NCBI GenBank assembly: GCA_903909435.1
Contig: CAIVVT010000085.1
Location: 1 to 48,509, forward strand
Origin: an uncultured Acidobacteriia bacterium
Lineage (GTDB): Bacteria; Acidobacteriota; Terriglobia; Bryobacterales; Bryobacteraceae
Direction: 5' to 3'
DNA: 48,509 bases
This document shows, piece by piece, positions 1 to 9,594 of the stretch. The translations under genes and the position numbers were made by a program. The notes under the pieces were generated by a model that had not been told where the DNA came from, did not search any database, and saw only the letters and a program-made list of their open reading frames with translations. The stretch's first letter is position 1. Each line of letters opens with the position of its first letter.

Positions 1-498
1 CTGGACCCATCGGCGCGGCTGCGCATGTTGAAACTGGTCAAAGAAATGAAAGAGGACCACGGCATGAGCGTCGTGCTCTGCTCGCACCTGCTGCGCGACG
101 TGGAGGAGGTTTGCGACGAGGTGGTGATCATGAAAGACGGCCTGATCGTGCACCAGTCGAACCTCGAGGAGGAGCGGCGCTCCAACCGGCGCTTCGTGGA
201 ACTGGAGGTCTCCGGCGACGACTCGGCATTGGGAAAGCACCTGGCTGCCATGGGTGCGGAAACGGTGAGCGAAGGCGGCGGCCGGTGGAGAATCGTGCTG
301 CCTCCCGAGTTGGAAATGGCGGCGCTGTGGCAAGCGACCGCGCAATTGAACCTGGGCGTGCGCAAGCTCACGCACCGGCGCGATTCATTGGAGGAGATCT
401 TCTTGAAGGCGGTCGGGCACCTGCAGGCGGCACCCGTCGAGCCGCCGCGCATCGAGCCGCTTCCGGCAGAAGAGGTGAGCCCGCATGGCCATCTATAA
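1..498 (+). CDS. ABC transporter ATP-binding protein, C-terminal part (5' truncated by window edge)
   Basis: This is the C-terminal half of an ABC ATPase that powers an ABC-2 type exporter at the cytoplasmic membrane. The reading frame is open from base 1 and starts at the D-loop (LDPSARL), so the Walker A, signature and Walker B motifs lie outside the window. The switch histidine is visible in VVLCSHLLRDVEEV, followed by the usual end of the nucleotide-binding fold (VVIMKDG) and a regulatory tail of about 100 residues. It overlaps the next gene, a permease, by 14 bases, so the two are translationally coupled. The exported substrate cannot be told. The family call is firm. Confidence 0.93.
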   Translation: MDPSARLRMLKLVKEMKEDHGMSVVLCSHLLRDVEEVCDEVVIMKDGLIVHQSNLEEERRSNRRFVELEVSGDDSALGKHLAAMGAETVSEGGGRWRIVLPPELEMAALWQATAQLNLGVRKLTHRRDSLEEIFLKAVGHLQAAPVEPPRIEPLPAEEVSPHGHL

Positions 499-1345
499 AC
501 GCGGTTATGAGCGCTATCGGGGACCGCTGAACGGTCATTGGTCGCGGCTGCTGGTGCTGCCCCGCTTTGCCTGGCAGCGGCTCTTCCAGCAGCGACTGGT
601 GTTGGTCTTGATGATCGCCTCGTTGATCTGGCCGCTGCTGTGCGGTTTGTTCATCTACTTATCGAACCGGCTGGACCTGCTGCCCAGCATCCCCGGCGAT
701 ATCAAGAACATGCTCAATATCAACGGCAAGTTCTTCCTGATCTTCATGAACACGCAGGCCGTTTTCTCGGTGATGCTGGCGGCTTTGGCCGGGCCGGGGT
801 TGATCGCGCCCGATCTTTCGAACAACGCCTTGCCGCTGTACTTCAGCCGGCCGCTGACCCGGTTGGACTACGTGGTTGCCCGCATGACAACGCTGGTCGG
901 ACTGCTCTCGTTGGTCACGTGGCTCCCGGGCCTGCTGTTGTTCTGGATGCAGTCCGGGATGGCAGGCTGGGATTGGTTCACGAAGTACTGGTATCTGGGC
1001 GTCGCCGTTTTTTGCGGCTTCGCAGTGTGGATCCTGGTCGTGAGCCTGGTGGCGCTCGCTTGTTCAGCCTATGTGAAGTGGCGGATCGTGGCTGGAGGCC
1101 TGGTTCTGGGCTTCTTCTTTATCCTGACGGGCGTCGCCCAGATGGTGAACGCGGTGTTGCGCGTTGATTGGGGCTCGCTGCTGAATCCGACGCGGTCGAT
1201 GTACATCCTGTGGTCGGCCATGCTGGGCGAGGAGCCTCCGCCAGGGCCGGGCGTGTGGGCGTGCGTGGCGATGCTGACCGCCATGGCGGTCATCCTGGGC
1301 CTGATTCTCGAACGCAAACTGCGCGCCGTGGAGGTGATCTCATGA
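485..1345 (+). CDS. ABC-2 type exporter permease
   Basis: This is a 286-residue integral membrane protein that forms the channel for the ATPase encoded just upstream. Hydrophobic segments can be seen at roughly residues 36-60, 90-115, 135-155, 170-195, 200-220 and 258-278, the usual six-helix pattern of ABC-2 permeases. Its N-terminus is basic and aromatic ([15 protein letters not shown]). The start overlaps the preceding ATPase gene and the stop overlaps the start of the next ATPase gene (ATGA at 1342-1345), so it sits inside a four-gene operon. The substrate is unknown. The family is inferred from hydropathy and context rather than from a catalytic motif. Confidence 0.85.
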   Translation: MAIYKRGYERYRGPLNGHWSRLLVLPRFAWQRLFQQRLVLVLMIASLIWPLLCGLFIYLSNRLDLLPSIPGDIKNMLNINGKFFLIFMNTQAVFSVMLAALAGPGLIAPDLSNNALPLYFSRPLTRLDYVVARMTTLVGLLSLVTWLPGLLLFWMQSGMAGWDWFTKYWYLGVAVFCGFAVWILVVSLVALACSAYVKWRIVAGGLVLGFFFILTGVAQMVNAVLRVDWGSLLNPTRSMYILWSAMLGEEPPPGPGVWACVAMLTAMAVILGLILERKLRAVEVIS

Positions 1346-2277
1346 AGGGTACCGAGGTCATCTTCGAGGACGTGTCCAAGTTTTACGGGGAGGTGTTGGG
1401 CGTCAACAAAGTCACGCTGCACATTCCTCCGGGAATCACCAGTTTGGTGGGCCCGAACGGCAGCGGGAAAACCACGCTGATGAACCTGATGACCGGGTTG
1501 ATCCACCCCGGCCGGGGTTCGATCACGGTGCTGGGCCTTTCACCGCGCGATCCCGAGCAACTGATGCGCGTCACGGGCTACGCGACGCAGTTCGACTCGG
1601 CCCCGCGCTGGGCCACCGGCATGGAGTTCGTCTCCACCGGCCTCACGCTGTACGGCTATTCCCCGACCGAGGCGCGCGACCGTGCCTGGCAGGCGCTCGA
1701 GCAGGTCGGGTTGACCGAGGCCGCGGGCCGCAAAGTGGCGGGCTACTCGAAAGGCATGCGGCAGCGCGTGCGACTGGCCCAGGCCATCGCGCACGATCCG
1801 CAAGTGCTGGTTCTGGACGAGCCGCTGAACGGGCTGGACCCGCTGGTGCGGGCCGAAACGATCAGTTTGTTCCGCCGCTACGCCGCCGAGGGGCGGCACG
1901 TGATCCTCTCCAGCCACGTGCTGCAGGAAGTGGACCTGATCAGCGACCAGGTGATTTTGATCGCGAATGGAATGATCGTCGCCGAGGGCGAGATCCGCGG
2001 CGTGCGCGACGAGATGTCGGAGCACCCCAGCCAGTTCATCATCCGCTGCCGCGATGCCTCGCGCATCGCTTCGCTGCTGTTCTGCGAGGATCACGTGACG
2101 GAGATCAAGATGAACGACGACCGCCTGGGCCTGCTGGTGTTGACGCGGAACCGCGAGGAGTTCTCCCGGGCATTGACGCGCATCGCACTGGCGGGGCACG
2201 TGATTGACGGCGTGATTCCTTCGGACGAGAGCGTGGACGCGCTGTACGAGTACCTCATCGGAGGCGGGCGGGCATGA
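1342..2277 (+). CDS. ABC transporter ATP-binding protein
   Basis: This is a complete 311-residue ATPase subunit of an ABC-2 exporter. Walker A (GPNGSGKTT) is at residues 37-45. The signature is the variant YSKGMRQR, common in ABC-2 exporters. Walker B and the D-loop are [13 protein letters not shown], and the switch histidine is in [12 protein letters not shown] long open frame continues upstream from 1342, but the ATG at 1342 overlaps the permease stop and begins the family fold directly, so I chose it. The gene overlaps the following permease by four bases. Two different ATPases and two different permeases in one operon suggest either a heteromeric exporter or two tandem exporters. Confidence 0.93.
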   Translation: MKGTEVIFEDVSKFYGEVLGVNKVTLHIPPGITSLVGPNGSGKTTLMNLMTGLIHPGRGSITVLGLSPRDPEQLMRVTGYATQFDSAPRWATGMEFVSTGLTLYGYSPTEARDRAWQALEQVGLTEAAGRKVAGYSKGMRQRVRLAQAIAHDPQVLVLDEPLNGLDPLVRAETISLFRRYAAEGRHVILSSHVLQEVDLISDQVILIANGMIVAEGEIRGVRDEMSEHPSQFIIRCRDASRIASLLFCEDHVTEIKMNDDRLGLLVLTRNREEFSRALTRIALAGHVIDGVIPSDESVDALYEYLIGGGRA

Positions 2278-3386
2278 CGATCACCAAGGTGCAAGTACAG
2301 CAGGCGTGGACCATCGCGCGGATCGAGATGCGGCGGGCGTTCCTGTCCAAGCGCGGGTTGTGGGTCTACCTGCTGGCGCTCTTCCCGGCGGTTGCTTTCT
2401 TCGGCCACGGGCTTCAGATGAAGTTCATGGAGGAGCGCTGGTCGCGCAATGGCCTGACGCAGGCCCGAGTCGTTGACAGCTTCACGAAGGGCGAGAAGGT
2501 GGACGAGATCCTGAAGCGCGCGCCCAATCCCTCTTTCGACCACGAATGGACGAACCGGCGCGAGGACGAGGGCGACCGCGACGACAAAGATCGCAAGACC
2601 CAGCCAGAAGAGCCTCAACGCAGGCGGGCCATTAGTTATTATGACGGCCAACGCGTTATCGACCTGCGCTTCACTAACGGCGTGCTTGTGGAGAAGCACG
2701 TCCGCTTCTTCAGGGACCCCACCGACGACCGCCGGGTCTTCGCCGTGATCTTTCAGTTCTTTTACCTTCGATTGGCAATCTTTTTCGGGTGCCTGGGCAT
2801 CTTCATGAACCTGTTCCGCGGCGAGATGCTCGACAAGACGCTGCACTTCTGGTTCCTCACGCCGGTGCGGCGCGAGGTGCTTCTGGCGGGCAAGTACCTG
2901 GCGGGCCTGGTTGCCTCGACCGTGATCTTCGGAGGCGGCGCGCTACTCGGCTACGCGGCCATGCTGTGGCCCAATACTGGAGTTGACGCACAGGCGTTCA
3001 TAGCGGCGGCGGGGTGGTCGCACGCATTCTGGTATGCGGCCGCCGCGACGCTTGGCTGCCTCGGCTACGGCAGCGTGTTTCTAGCGGCGGGGCTTTTGCT
3101 CAAGAACCCGATTATCCCGGCGGCCGTAATTCTGCTGTGGGAGAGCATCAACAACTTCCTCCCCGCCGCGCTGCAGAAGCTGAGCGTGCTTTATTACTTG
3201 CAGTCGCTCTGTCCGGAAAGCGCGCTGATCGATGAGCAACAGCCTCTGCTTCGTTTGTTGCTGGCCCCGGCGGCACCGGCCTCGAAGAGCCTCGCGGTTT
3301 TGGGGTTGGTATTGGTCACCGCACTAGTGCTGTGGGCGGCATCGAGAGCGGTGACGCGAATCGAGATCAACTACAGCACGGAATAG
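2274..3386 (+). CDS. ABC-2 type exporter permease, large extracytoplasmic loop
   Basis: This 370-residue membrane protein is the last gene of the exporter operon. One hydrophobic segment near residues 27-45 is followed by a hydrophilic, highly charged stretch of about 110 residues (rich in DDKDRK and EEPQRRR patterns). A block of membrane segments then runs from about residue 160 to the end. This one-plus-five arrangement with a soluble insert is typical of ABC-2 permeases with an exposed domain. The start overlaps the ATPase stop (ATGA). It differs clearly from the permease at 485-1345, so the two are not recent duplicates. The substrate is unknown. Confidence 0.85.
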   Translation: MTITKVQVQQAWTIARIEMRRAFLSKRGLWVYLLALFPAVAFFGHGLQMKFMEERWSRNGLTQARVVDSFTKGEKVDEILKRAPNPSFDHEWTNRREDEGDRDDKDRKTQPEEPQRRRAISYYDGQRVIDLRFTNGVLVEKHVRFFRDPTDDRRVFAVIFQFFYLRLAIFFGCLGIFMNLFRGEMLDKTLHFWFLTPVRREVLLAGKYLAGLVASTVIFGGGALLGYAAMLWPNTGVDAQAFIAAAGWSHAFWYAAAATLGCLGYGSVFLAAGLLLKNPIIPAAVILLWESINNFLPAALQKLSVLYYLQSLCPESALIDEQQPLLRLLLAPAAPASKSLAVLGLVLVTALVLWAASRAVTRIEINYSTE

Positions 3387-3506
3387 GCGCTGGTAAAGGG
3401 CAGCGCCGGTTCGCCGGTGACTTGCGACTTGCACATTGGCCGAAGGCGGACTGAGCCGGGTGTCTGGTGGACAGGTCCGGACCTGCAGGCAGCCCCCCCC
3501 GGAGCC

Positions 3507-3716
3507 TTAGCCAAAAAAACTGCCAACGGGCGGGCCCGGTGCCCAATCTTCGTTGTGGACGCCGAACCCCATCGGGTTCTGAGTTTCCTGGCGGGCTCCC
3601 TCGAGCGGGCTCATCGGATTCGAAGGATCCTCATGATCCCAGTAATCAAATGACCATTCCGTGGGGAAACTGTTCCTTTGTGAATCGCGGTTCGGATGCT
3701 GTTCTGCGTGCGCCAT
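3507..3716 (-). CDS. small hydrophilic protein, unknown function
   Basis: This is a 69-residue reading frame preceded by a strong ribosome site: AGGAGG lies four bases before the ATG on the minus strand. The product is acidic, rich in Asn, Pro, Gly and aromatic residues (for example SFDYWDHEDPSNP and VHNEDWAPGPP), has no membrane segment or cysteine, and ends in GSFFG. I do not recognise the family. It lies alone between the exporter operon and a small anti-sigma-like gene on the other strand. The good ribosome site and biased composition argue that it is translated. A chance frame remains possible. Confidence 0.5.
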   Translation of the reverse strand: MAHAEQHPNRDSQRNSFPTEWSFDYWDHEDPSNPMSPLEGARQETQNPMGFGVHNEDWAPGPPVGSFFG

Positions 3717-4183
3717 GTTCCCTCCTAAAAGCTGCGATTTTCATATCTGCAAATCCTCTTTTGCGGCACTGCGCCTGCAATGGCGGAACAGCGTTGCGAA
3801 GCAATGAGAGGAGCTGTACGCTCAACGATCGATTTCGGCTGGCCAGTATTTCAGTGCAACTGAAGTGCCGGACCCCAGGCTTTCGCCTCCGCTAAAGGGA
3901 CGCGGCAGAATCTGTTGAATTCAGTGCACTTGGCGGCGGCGCTCTCGCCGTTTGCCTGAGGCCCGGCGTTTGAGGCTGACTTTGCCGCTCGCTTGACAGG
4001 TAATACTTACGGGCCTTCCCGGCAGGCGGATTCGTTGGCCGGTAACTCTTTCCGGATGGGCGCGGCCTCGCCGGCGACGAGAGCGGCTTTGCCGCCCAGA
4101 AGCAAGGGAAAGCAGGTTGGTCGAGAATTCCACGAAGAAATCGTCATGCAATTTCAATCACTGGCCGATATGGAGTGGCAAGG
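3717..4183. other. intergenic stretch, no supported gene
   Basis: Apart from the ribosome site of the minus-strand small gene at its left edge, I see no convincing coding frame. A TTGACA hexamer at 3993-3998 lacks a -10 box at a suitable distance. Confidence 0.5.
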
Positions 4184-4426
4184 ATGGACTCAGTTGCAAT
4201 GCCAGGATACGTCCACCTGACGGATTCGTCAGAACTGTCCGACCGCGATCTTGAACACTACGTACTGGGCCGGACCTCGGCTGAAGTCGAACTGGCGCAC
4301 GTAGAGCAGCACTTGACCAACTGCCCAGCATGCGCGGAACGGGCTGCGGCGATGACCAACTCAATCGCGCGCCTGATAGGTGTGTTTCAGCGATTCGACC
4401 TGGAAGAGGCGGACATCTCGCGTTGA
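4184..4426 (+). CDS. zinc-finger anti-sigma-factor-like small protein
   Basis: This is an 80-residue cytoplasmic protein with the ZAS-type zinc motif H-x(3)-H-x(3)-C-x(2)-C in the segment AHVEQHLTNCPACAER, as in N-terminal domains of anti-sigma factors. The leading segment (ELSDRDLEHYVLGRTS) is the helix that usually precedes this motif. No membrane helix or effector domain follows, so it is either a stand-alone zinc regulator or an orphan anti-sigma. GGAG at 4172-4175 is well placed for the ATG at 4184. A GTG at 4175 and an ATG at 4199 are alternatives. No sigma factor gene lies next to it. Confidence 0.7.
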   Translation: MDSVAMPGYVHLTDSSELSDRDLEHYVLGRTSAEVELAHVEQHLTNCPACAERAAAMTNSIARLIGVFQRFDLEEADISR

Positions 4427-4600
4427 GCTTCAAGGGCGCGAAGGCGGGGCAACGCTCGACCGGCGCAGATTCCCGGCGTCAATCAGCTCCACATACTCGT
4501 GCTTAATGCCCGGCCGGGCGTAGCATGCGAAGGCATTCGCCGTTCCAGGAAACGGACGCCCAACGCGACTCGCCACCGAGCCACGCTCACCAACTGCCAC

Positions 4601-4975
4601 CTACTTCGGAATCGGGCGACCCATCGAGTTGTAAATGTCCTCGATCATCGCGACGTTCTTCCTGGCGGTGGCGTTGGTCTTGTCGTACTCCAGCACGATG
4701 CGATACTCCCGCAACGCATTCGGGTACTTCTGCCTGGGCGGCAGTTGATCGTTGTACATGAACGAGTCGCCGAACTTCAGGTGCGCGTTGGCGAGCGCGC
4801 TGACCAAACCGGCATCCTTCGGCGCCTGCTTGTGCGCCGCGTCCAGCATAGCGATTGCTTCGTCGAACTTCTTGTCGTTGATCTTGGCGTCGACCGCCTT
4901 CTGGAGCTTAGGATCAAGCGCCAGCAGCAGGCAGGATGCCACGATTCCAGTCAACACGAGTTTGCCCAGCAACAT
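4601..4975 (-). CDS. exported helical-repeat (TPR-like) protein
   Basis: This 124-residue protein starts with a hydrophobic N-terminal segment (MLLGKLVLTGIVASCLLLA) that looks like a signal peptide or anchor. TPR-like helical pairs follow: one repeat in the segment INDKKFDEAIAMLDAAHKQ and a second around YPNALREYRIVLEYDKTNA. The protein probably scaffolds protein contacts in the periplasm. VASC might be a lipobox-like site, but LALD follows it, so lipidation is uncertain. It stands alone, with a small plus-strand gene to its left and an intergenic stretch to its right. Confidence 0.65.
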   Translation of the reverse strand: MLLGKLVLTGIVASCLLLALDPKLQKAVDAKINDKKFDEAIAMLDAAHKQAPKDAGLVSALANAHLKFGDSFMYNDQLPPRQKYPNALREYRIVLEYDKTNATARKNVAMIEDIYNSMGRPIPK

Positions 4976-5347
4976 ATGTCTTTATTGTAACTGCATAATT
5001 AACGAAAGTTTATTCTGCATATCGTCACGGCTAGCGTTGAAAGTGCCCCCCCTTTCGTGATCCGGAGCGATTGAGGCTAGGCAGCTCGATCCACCGCCGC
5101 CTCCTTTGTGCCGAATGCTCAGGACCCGGCGACGCCGCGCCGCAGGCTACCCAAAACGAAAATACAGCGGGCTGATGGAAGACCGCGGCCCCGTGCTGGC
5201 GATGTCACCAAACCGAAAACAAGTAAATCTTGACGGACGCCGCATGTTTAGGCGAATCTAGTAAAACTCTGTTGGACCTCGCTCCGATTGAACTGGAATC
5301 AAATCGGCAAGCGCAACCTTAAACTTACACAAATGGAGGAGAATATC
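4976..5347. other. intergenic stretch upstream of secreted protein gene
   Basis: No gene is supported here. The right end holds the GGAGGAG ribosome site (about 5335-5341) of the gene that starts at 5348. A TTGACG at 5230-5235 could be part of its promoter, but I see no clear -10 box. Confidence 0.4.
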
Positions 5348-6022
5348 ATGAAACGATTTGCATATCGTCTTTCAAAGGCATCTGGCGCGGCCGTGTTGAC
5401 CGCCACGCTCGTCCTGATGGGTGCAGGCGCGGCGATTGCCGCCCCGCCCGCTCTGCCGGTCAGCATTGTGAATACGCCGCTGCCGGTGCAGGGAAACGTG
5501 ACCGGTACCGTGGCCGTTTCCAGCCTTCCGGCGGTGCAATTGAGCGGCACATCGACCGTTAAGCTCAACACCACGCCGCTGGCACCCGCGTATGTGGACA
5601 CGGACAGGCCCGCCCGCAACGGGTTCAATGTCTCGTGCTTTACCGGCAACGTCGACCCTGTTTACGGTCAGGCTGCCTGCACATTGTTGTCGATTCCCGC
5701 CGGGCGCCAGGTGGTACTGGAAACCATCTCCTGCCAGGCTGTGCTCGTTGGCGGGGATGGCCCCGGGGATGTCCAGTTGATCGTTCCCAACACGCCGTTC
5801 ACTCCTGGCGGACCAGACCACGTTTCCCATCTGCTGGCGCTGAGCAAGCAAGCTTCGGGGAATGGTCTGGACATCTGGCGAACGACGACTCCTCTGCGGG
5901 CCTACGGGAGCGCGCCGGCCCAGGGGTCGGTTGACATCGGGCTGTTCTTCCGGGCGAACTACTCGCCGTCCGTCACCCAGGGCATCAGTTGCACGGTCTC
6001 CGGCTACCTGGTCGGCCAGTAG
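5348..6022 (+). CDS. secreted protein of unknown function
   Basis: The 224-residue product begins with a clear signal peptide: a basic start (MKRFAYRLSK), a hydrophobic core, and a likely signal peptidase site after AAIAA. The mature part is rich in Val, Thr, Pro and Gly and has four spaced cysteines (in NVSCFT, QAACTL, ETISCQ and GISCTV), compatible with two disulphides in an extracellular beta-sandwich. The ATG at 5348 is chosen because GGAGGAG lies seven bases upstream. The open frame extends 20 codons further upstream without such a site. A rho-independent terminator follows at 6083-6118. I do not recognise the family. Confidence 0.7.
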   Translation: MKRFAYRLSKASGAAVLTATLVLMGAGAAIAAPPALPVSIVNTPLPVQGNVTGTVAVSSLPAVQLSGTSTVKLNTTPLAPAYVDTDRPARNGFNVSCFTGNVDPVYGQAACTLLSIPAGRQVVLETISCQAVLVGGDGPGDVQLIVPNTPFTPGGPDHVSHLLALSKQASGNGLDIWRTTTPLRAYGSAPAQGSVDIGLFFRANYSPSVTQGISCTVSGYLVGQ

Positions 6023-6082
6023 ACCAGCAGCTCTACCGCACGAGCCGGTGCAACTCCGGGGCGTGACTCATCTGTTGATGTT

Positions 6083-6118
6083 CGGGCGCGTGTCATAGCG
6101 CGCCCGATTCTGTTTTTT
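6083..6118 (+). terminator. rho-independent terminator
   Basis: A perfect 8-bp GC stem (CGGGCGCG at 6083-6090 pairing with 6099-6106) closes an 8-base loop and is followed by a run of T at 6113-6118. It lies 60 bases after the stop of the secreted protein gene. Confidence 0.8.
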
Positions 6119-6262
6119 GATCCATCGTTGGGGCCGTAGCCGTCTGGAGGCCACGGCATCAGCCATCCCGAAGAACAGCACGGCACTCCCGCGGTCTGAT
6201 GTGACGGCGAAGGCGCAGGTTCCTTGGCTCTTTTGTATATACTCAGCGACGAGGGAGCTGTT

Positions 6263-6394
6263 GTGCTGCGATCCGGCGAGTTCATGCTCGTTCGTCCCGT
6301 ACTGTTGACGGCGGTGATTGCACAGGACCTGCCGGAGGGGAATTCCCCGGCGGCCCCGAATGCAGCACAAGCCCTGCAGTGGAGGTTCGAATGA
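6263..6394 (+). CDS. possible 43-residue leader ORF coupled to the GH2 gene
   Basis: A GTG at 6263 follows GAGGGAG (6251-6257) at a good distance and opens a 43-codon frame. Its TGA stop overlaps the ATG of the GH2 gene (ATGA at 6391-6394). The peptide has a short hydrophobic stretch (MLVRPVLLTAVIA), then a Pro/Ala-rich tail, and resembles no family I know. The overlap geometry is what translational coupling would need. The frame is short and may be chance. Confidence 0.3.
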   Translation: MLRSGEFMLVRPVLLTAVIAQDLPEGNSPAAPNAAQALQWRFE

Positions 6395-9345
6395 AGCACT
6401 GGACGCGTCGCGACGTTTTGAAAACCGGCATAGTGGTTCCAAGTGCGGCCGCGCTGGCGGTGCCTTCGCCGGCCGCGCCCATTCAATCGGGGCAGGTCCA
6501 AGCAGCCGCCGCGGTCGAGACGATTCGCGAGCGCTCGCTGCTCGATTTCGGATGGCGATTCCATTTCGGGCACGCGAACGATTCCACGAAGGACTTCGGA
6601 TTCGGCGGCGCGAATGGAGGGTTCCAGAAGACCGGCAACTTCCTCTCGCCGAGCCACCTGAGTTTTGACGACGCTGATTGGAAGCCGCTGGATCTGCCCC
6701 ACGACTGGGCGATCGAATTGCCCTTCCAGAACGATCCGGCGCTGTCGAGCAAGGGCTTCTACCCGATTGGGCGCAGCTACCCGGAGACCAGCGTGGGCTG
6801 GTATCGCCGCGTCTTCGAACTCCCGGCGGCAGACGCGGGCAAGCGAATCTCTGTGGAATTCGACGGCGCTTACCGTCAGTCCATGGTGGTCTTCAATGGC
6901 TTCTATGTAGGCACGCATAGCGGCGGCTACGATCCCTTCAGCTTTGACCTCACGGATTTCCTGATTCCCGGTGGGCCTAACGTACTACTCGTGCGGGTTG
7001 ACGCCACATTGAGCGACGGTTGGTTCTACGAGGGCGCTGGGATTTACCGCCACGTCTGGCTCGTGAAAACCGCTCCGGTCCATGTGAAGCGGTGGGGCAC
7101 CTTCGCGCGTGCTGAATTGGGGCAGGGCGCGGCAACGGTCTCCATTCGCACCGAGGTCGAGAATCACGCGAACAGCGAACAGCAAGTGCGGGTGATCTCG
7201 ACCATCCTCGATCCGTCCGGCCGCGAGGTCTCCCGGACGGCGAGCGCGGCGCAGCCAATGGCGGGCTGGGGTGACCGCACTTTCGAGCAGCAGGCGACCG
7301 TCAGGCAGCCCGCACTGTGGTCCCTCGAGGAACCGCAGCGCTACAAACTGGTCACCGAAGTTGAAGCCGGCGGAGCGATTACGGACCGATACGAGACCCG
7401 CTTCGGCATCCGCTCGCTGCGGTTCGATGCGGCAAAAGGCTGCCTGTTGAACGGCAAGCCGGTGAAGGTCAAGGGCACGTGCAACCACCAGGACCACGCC
7501 GGCCTTGGAACGGCGCTGCCCGACGCGGTACAGTACGCGCGCGTCCGAAAGTTGCAGGAAATGGGGTGCAACGCCTACCGGACGTCGCACAACCCGCCCA
7601 CGCCCGAACTCCTGGATGCCTGCGACGAGTTGGGGATGCTGGTGCTCGACGAGACGCGCATGATGTCCTCAAACCCCGAAGGGCTGGCTCAGTTCGCGAA
7701 TCTGGTTCGACGCGACCGGAACCACCCGAGCGTGTTCCTGTGGTCGATGGCAAATGAGGAGCGCGAGTCGGGCACCGGGTTCGGCCTGCGCATCCTGACC
7801 GCCATGAAGCGGGTCGCGACCGAACAGGACGGCTCGCGGCCGGTGACCATCGCTCCGTTCCCCTTTGGCGGTCTCGGGCAGGGCGGCAACGCAGTTTGCG
7901 ACGTGATGGGTTACAACTACGCGGACCCCGCCGCCGAGGAGTACCACAAGGCGAACCCGGGCACACCGGTGATCGGAACCGAAACGGTGAGCGCAGTCGC
8001 CGCCCGCGGCATCTACGTGACAGATCCGAAAACAGGGTTCGTCAGCTCGTACGACCCGTACACCACGACCGGCCGCGCCTCGGCCGAAGGCTGGTGGCGA
8101 TTCTGCAATGCGAGGCCGTGGCTCTCCGGCGGATTCGTCTGGACCGGATACGACTACCGTGGTGAGCCGTCGCCCTACGAGTGGCCGAACATCAGTTCGC
8201 AATATGGCGCCATCGACACGTGCGGGTTCCCCAAAGACTCGTTCTTCTACTATCAGTCGTGGTGGACGTCGAAGCCCGTTCTGCATCTCTTCCCGCACTG
8301 GAACTGGCCGGGCCTCGAAGGCCGGGAGATCGCCGTTTGGGTGCACTCGAATCTCGAGCGCGTGGAGTTGTTCCACAACGGGCGCAGTTTGGGTGCGAAG
8401 GAGATGCCGAAGGACTCGCATCTGGCTTGGAACGTGAAGTATGCTCCGGGCACCATCGAAGCGCGGGGCTACCGGGACGGTAAGCAGGTGCTGACCGCCC
8501 GGCGCGACACTACTGGACCCGCGGCGAAACTCGTGGTTCGCGCAAACCGTACCGAGATCGCCGCCGATGGTGAAGACGTCGCGATGTTCGCGGTGGAAGT
8601 TCACGACGCTGAGGGCCGGGTGGTGCCGGTGACTGACAACCAAGTCCACTTCCGAGTAACGGGAACGGGCAAGCTGATCGGAGTCGGAAATGGCGACCCG
8701 ACCAGCCACGAATCGGACATTGGCAGTTCGCGCAGAGCCTTCTCGGGAATGTGCATGGTGATCGTTCAAGCCAGCAAGGACGCGGGAAGCATTCAGTTGG
8801 AGGCCACATCGCCGGGCTTGACGACCGCGGCGATCGCAATTACTGCCAAGCCGGTCCGGCTGCGGCCACAGATTGCCGCATGGGAGCGGGAGGCGCCGTC
8901 GGGCTCCGGCGTCACGGGTCTATGGCGCCCGGAACGGTCGGCGGGTGGAGGGGGCATCGCGGATTTCGTCTTCGGAAGCGGGGACATGGTGTTCACGCTG
9001 CGTCAGGCTGGAACCGCCGTTACCGGCAGGGTGGAGTCCCCCAGCGGATTCTTCGGGGACGGCGGCGCGGGCGAGGTCAAGGACGGCAGAATTGATGGCT
9101 CCAGCATCTCTTTTCGTGCGGGCAGCACGACATACAGCGGCACCTTCAGCGGAGAGCAGATCGAATTGCGCAGAAGCATGCCTCCGATTTTCGAGCGTAA
9201 GGACCCGGCTGCGGCCAATTCATCGGCCGTGACTTCGCGCCCGGCAATCGGCCCCCCACCGGACGGGACCGACCCGTCCATCGCCGGAATGGACTTCGGA
9301 AAGCTGGTGGCGCCGCCGCTGATACTACGTCGAACGAACCGCTGA
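6391..9345 (+). CDS. Tat-exported glycoside hydrolase family 2 (beta-galactosidase-like, DUF4982 type)
   Basis: This 984-residue protein should hydrolyse beta-linked glycosides outside the cytoplasm. A twin-arginine signal (TRRDVLKTG) opens the protein. It is followed by the GH2 sugar-binding jelly roll (about 45-225), an Ig-like domain and the TIM barrel. The proposed acid/base is E456 (WSMANEE) and the nucleophile is E531 (GTETVSA). A DUF4982 domain (KPVLHLFPHWNW) and an Ig-like C-terminal domain come next. An extra C-terminal beta-rich module of about 100 residues (VTGLWRPERS to GEQIELRRS) is not part of the core family. GGAGG at 6381-6385 sets the ATG at 6391. The exact sugar is not predictable. 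Confidence 0.9.
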   Translation: MKHWTRRDVLKTGIVVPSAAALAVPSPAAPIQSGQVQAAAAVETIRERSLLDFGWRFHFGHANDSTKDFGFGGANGGFQKTGNFLSPSHLSFDDADWKPLDLPHDWAIELPFQNDPALSSKGFYPIGRSYPETSVGWYRRVFELPAADAGKRISVEFDGAYRQSMVVFNGFYVGTHSGGYDPFSFDLTDFLIPGGPNVLLVRVDATLSDGWFYEGAGIYRHVWLVKTAPVHVKRWGTFARAELGQGAATVSIRTEVENHANSEQQVRVISTILDPSGREVSRTASAAQPMAGWGDRTFEQQATVRQPALWSLEEPQRYKLVTEVEAGGAITDRYETRFGIRSLRFDAAKGCLLNGKPVKVKGTCNHQDHAGLGTALPDAVQYARVRKLQEMGCNAYRTSHNPPTPELLDACDELGMLVLDETRMMSSNPEGLAQFANLVRRDRNHPSVFLWSMANEERESGTGFGLRILTAMKRVATEQDGSRPVTIAPFPFGGLGQGGNAVCDVMGYNYADPAAEEYHKANPGTPVIGTETVSAVAARGIYVTDPKTGFVSSYDPYTTTGRASAEGWWRFCNARPWLSGGFVWTGYDYRGEPSPYEWPNISSQYGAIDTCGFPKDSFFYYQSWWTSKPVLHLFPHWNWPGLEGREIAVWVHSNLERVELFHNGRSLGAKEMPKDSHLAWNVKYAPGTIEARGYRDGKQVLTARRDTTGPAAKLVVRANRTEIAADGEDVAMFAVEVHDAEGRVVPVTDNQVHFRVTGTGKLIGVGNGDPTSHESDIGSSRRAFSGMCMVIVQASKDAGSIQLEATSPGLTTAAIAITAKPVRLRPQIAAWEREAPSGSGVTGLWRPERSAGGGGIADFVFGSGDMVFTLRQAGTAVTGRVESPSGFFGDGGAGEVKDGRIDGSSISFRAGSTTYSGTFSGEQIELRRSMPPIFERKDPAAANSSAVTSRPAIGPPPDGTDPSIAGMDFGKLVAPPLILRRTNR

Positions 9346-9594
9346 CATGCCGGGCGTGTGTGCCGTCTACCCTCAGTAACCTGGACGCTTCGGGGTTGTC
9401 CGCAGGCCGCGATTGGGGACGTAGGAACCCAGACGGCTGCGAGGAGATGCGGGCCATCGCCTGCGGCCCGGGCGCGCCCTGGATGTCGTTTCGCTCAGCA
9501 ATGACGCCGATTCCGGGTGGCCGCCTTCGTCCGGGCACCCGTTAGGCTATACTTCGGCTTCTTACTTTGTCTGAAGATCGAGGCTCCTGAAATC

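Noticed and set aside
3993..3998. TTGACA as a promoter -35 box
   Set aside because: No -10 box at 16-18 bases downstream.
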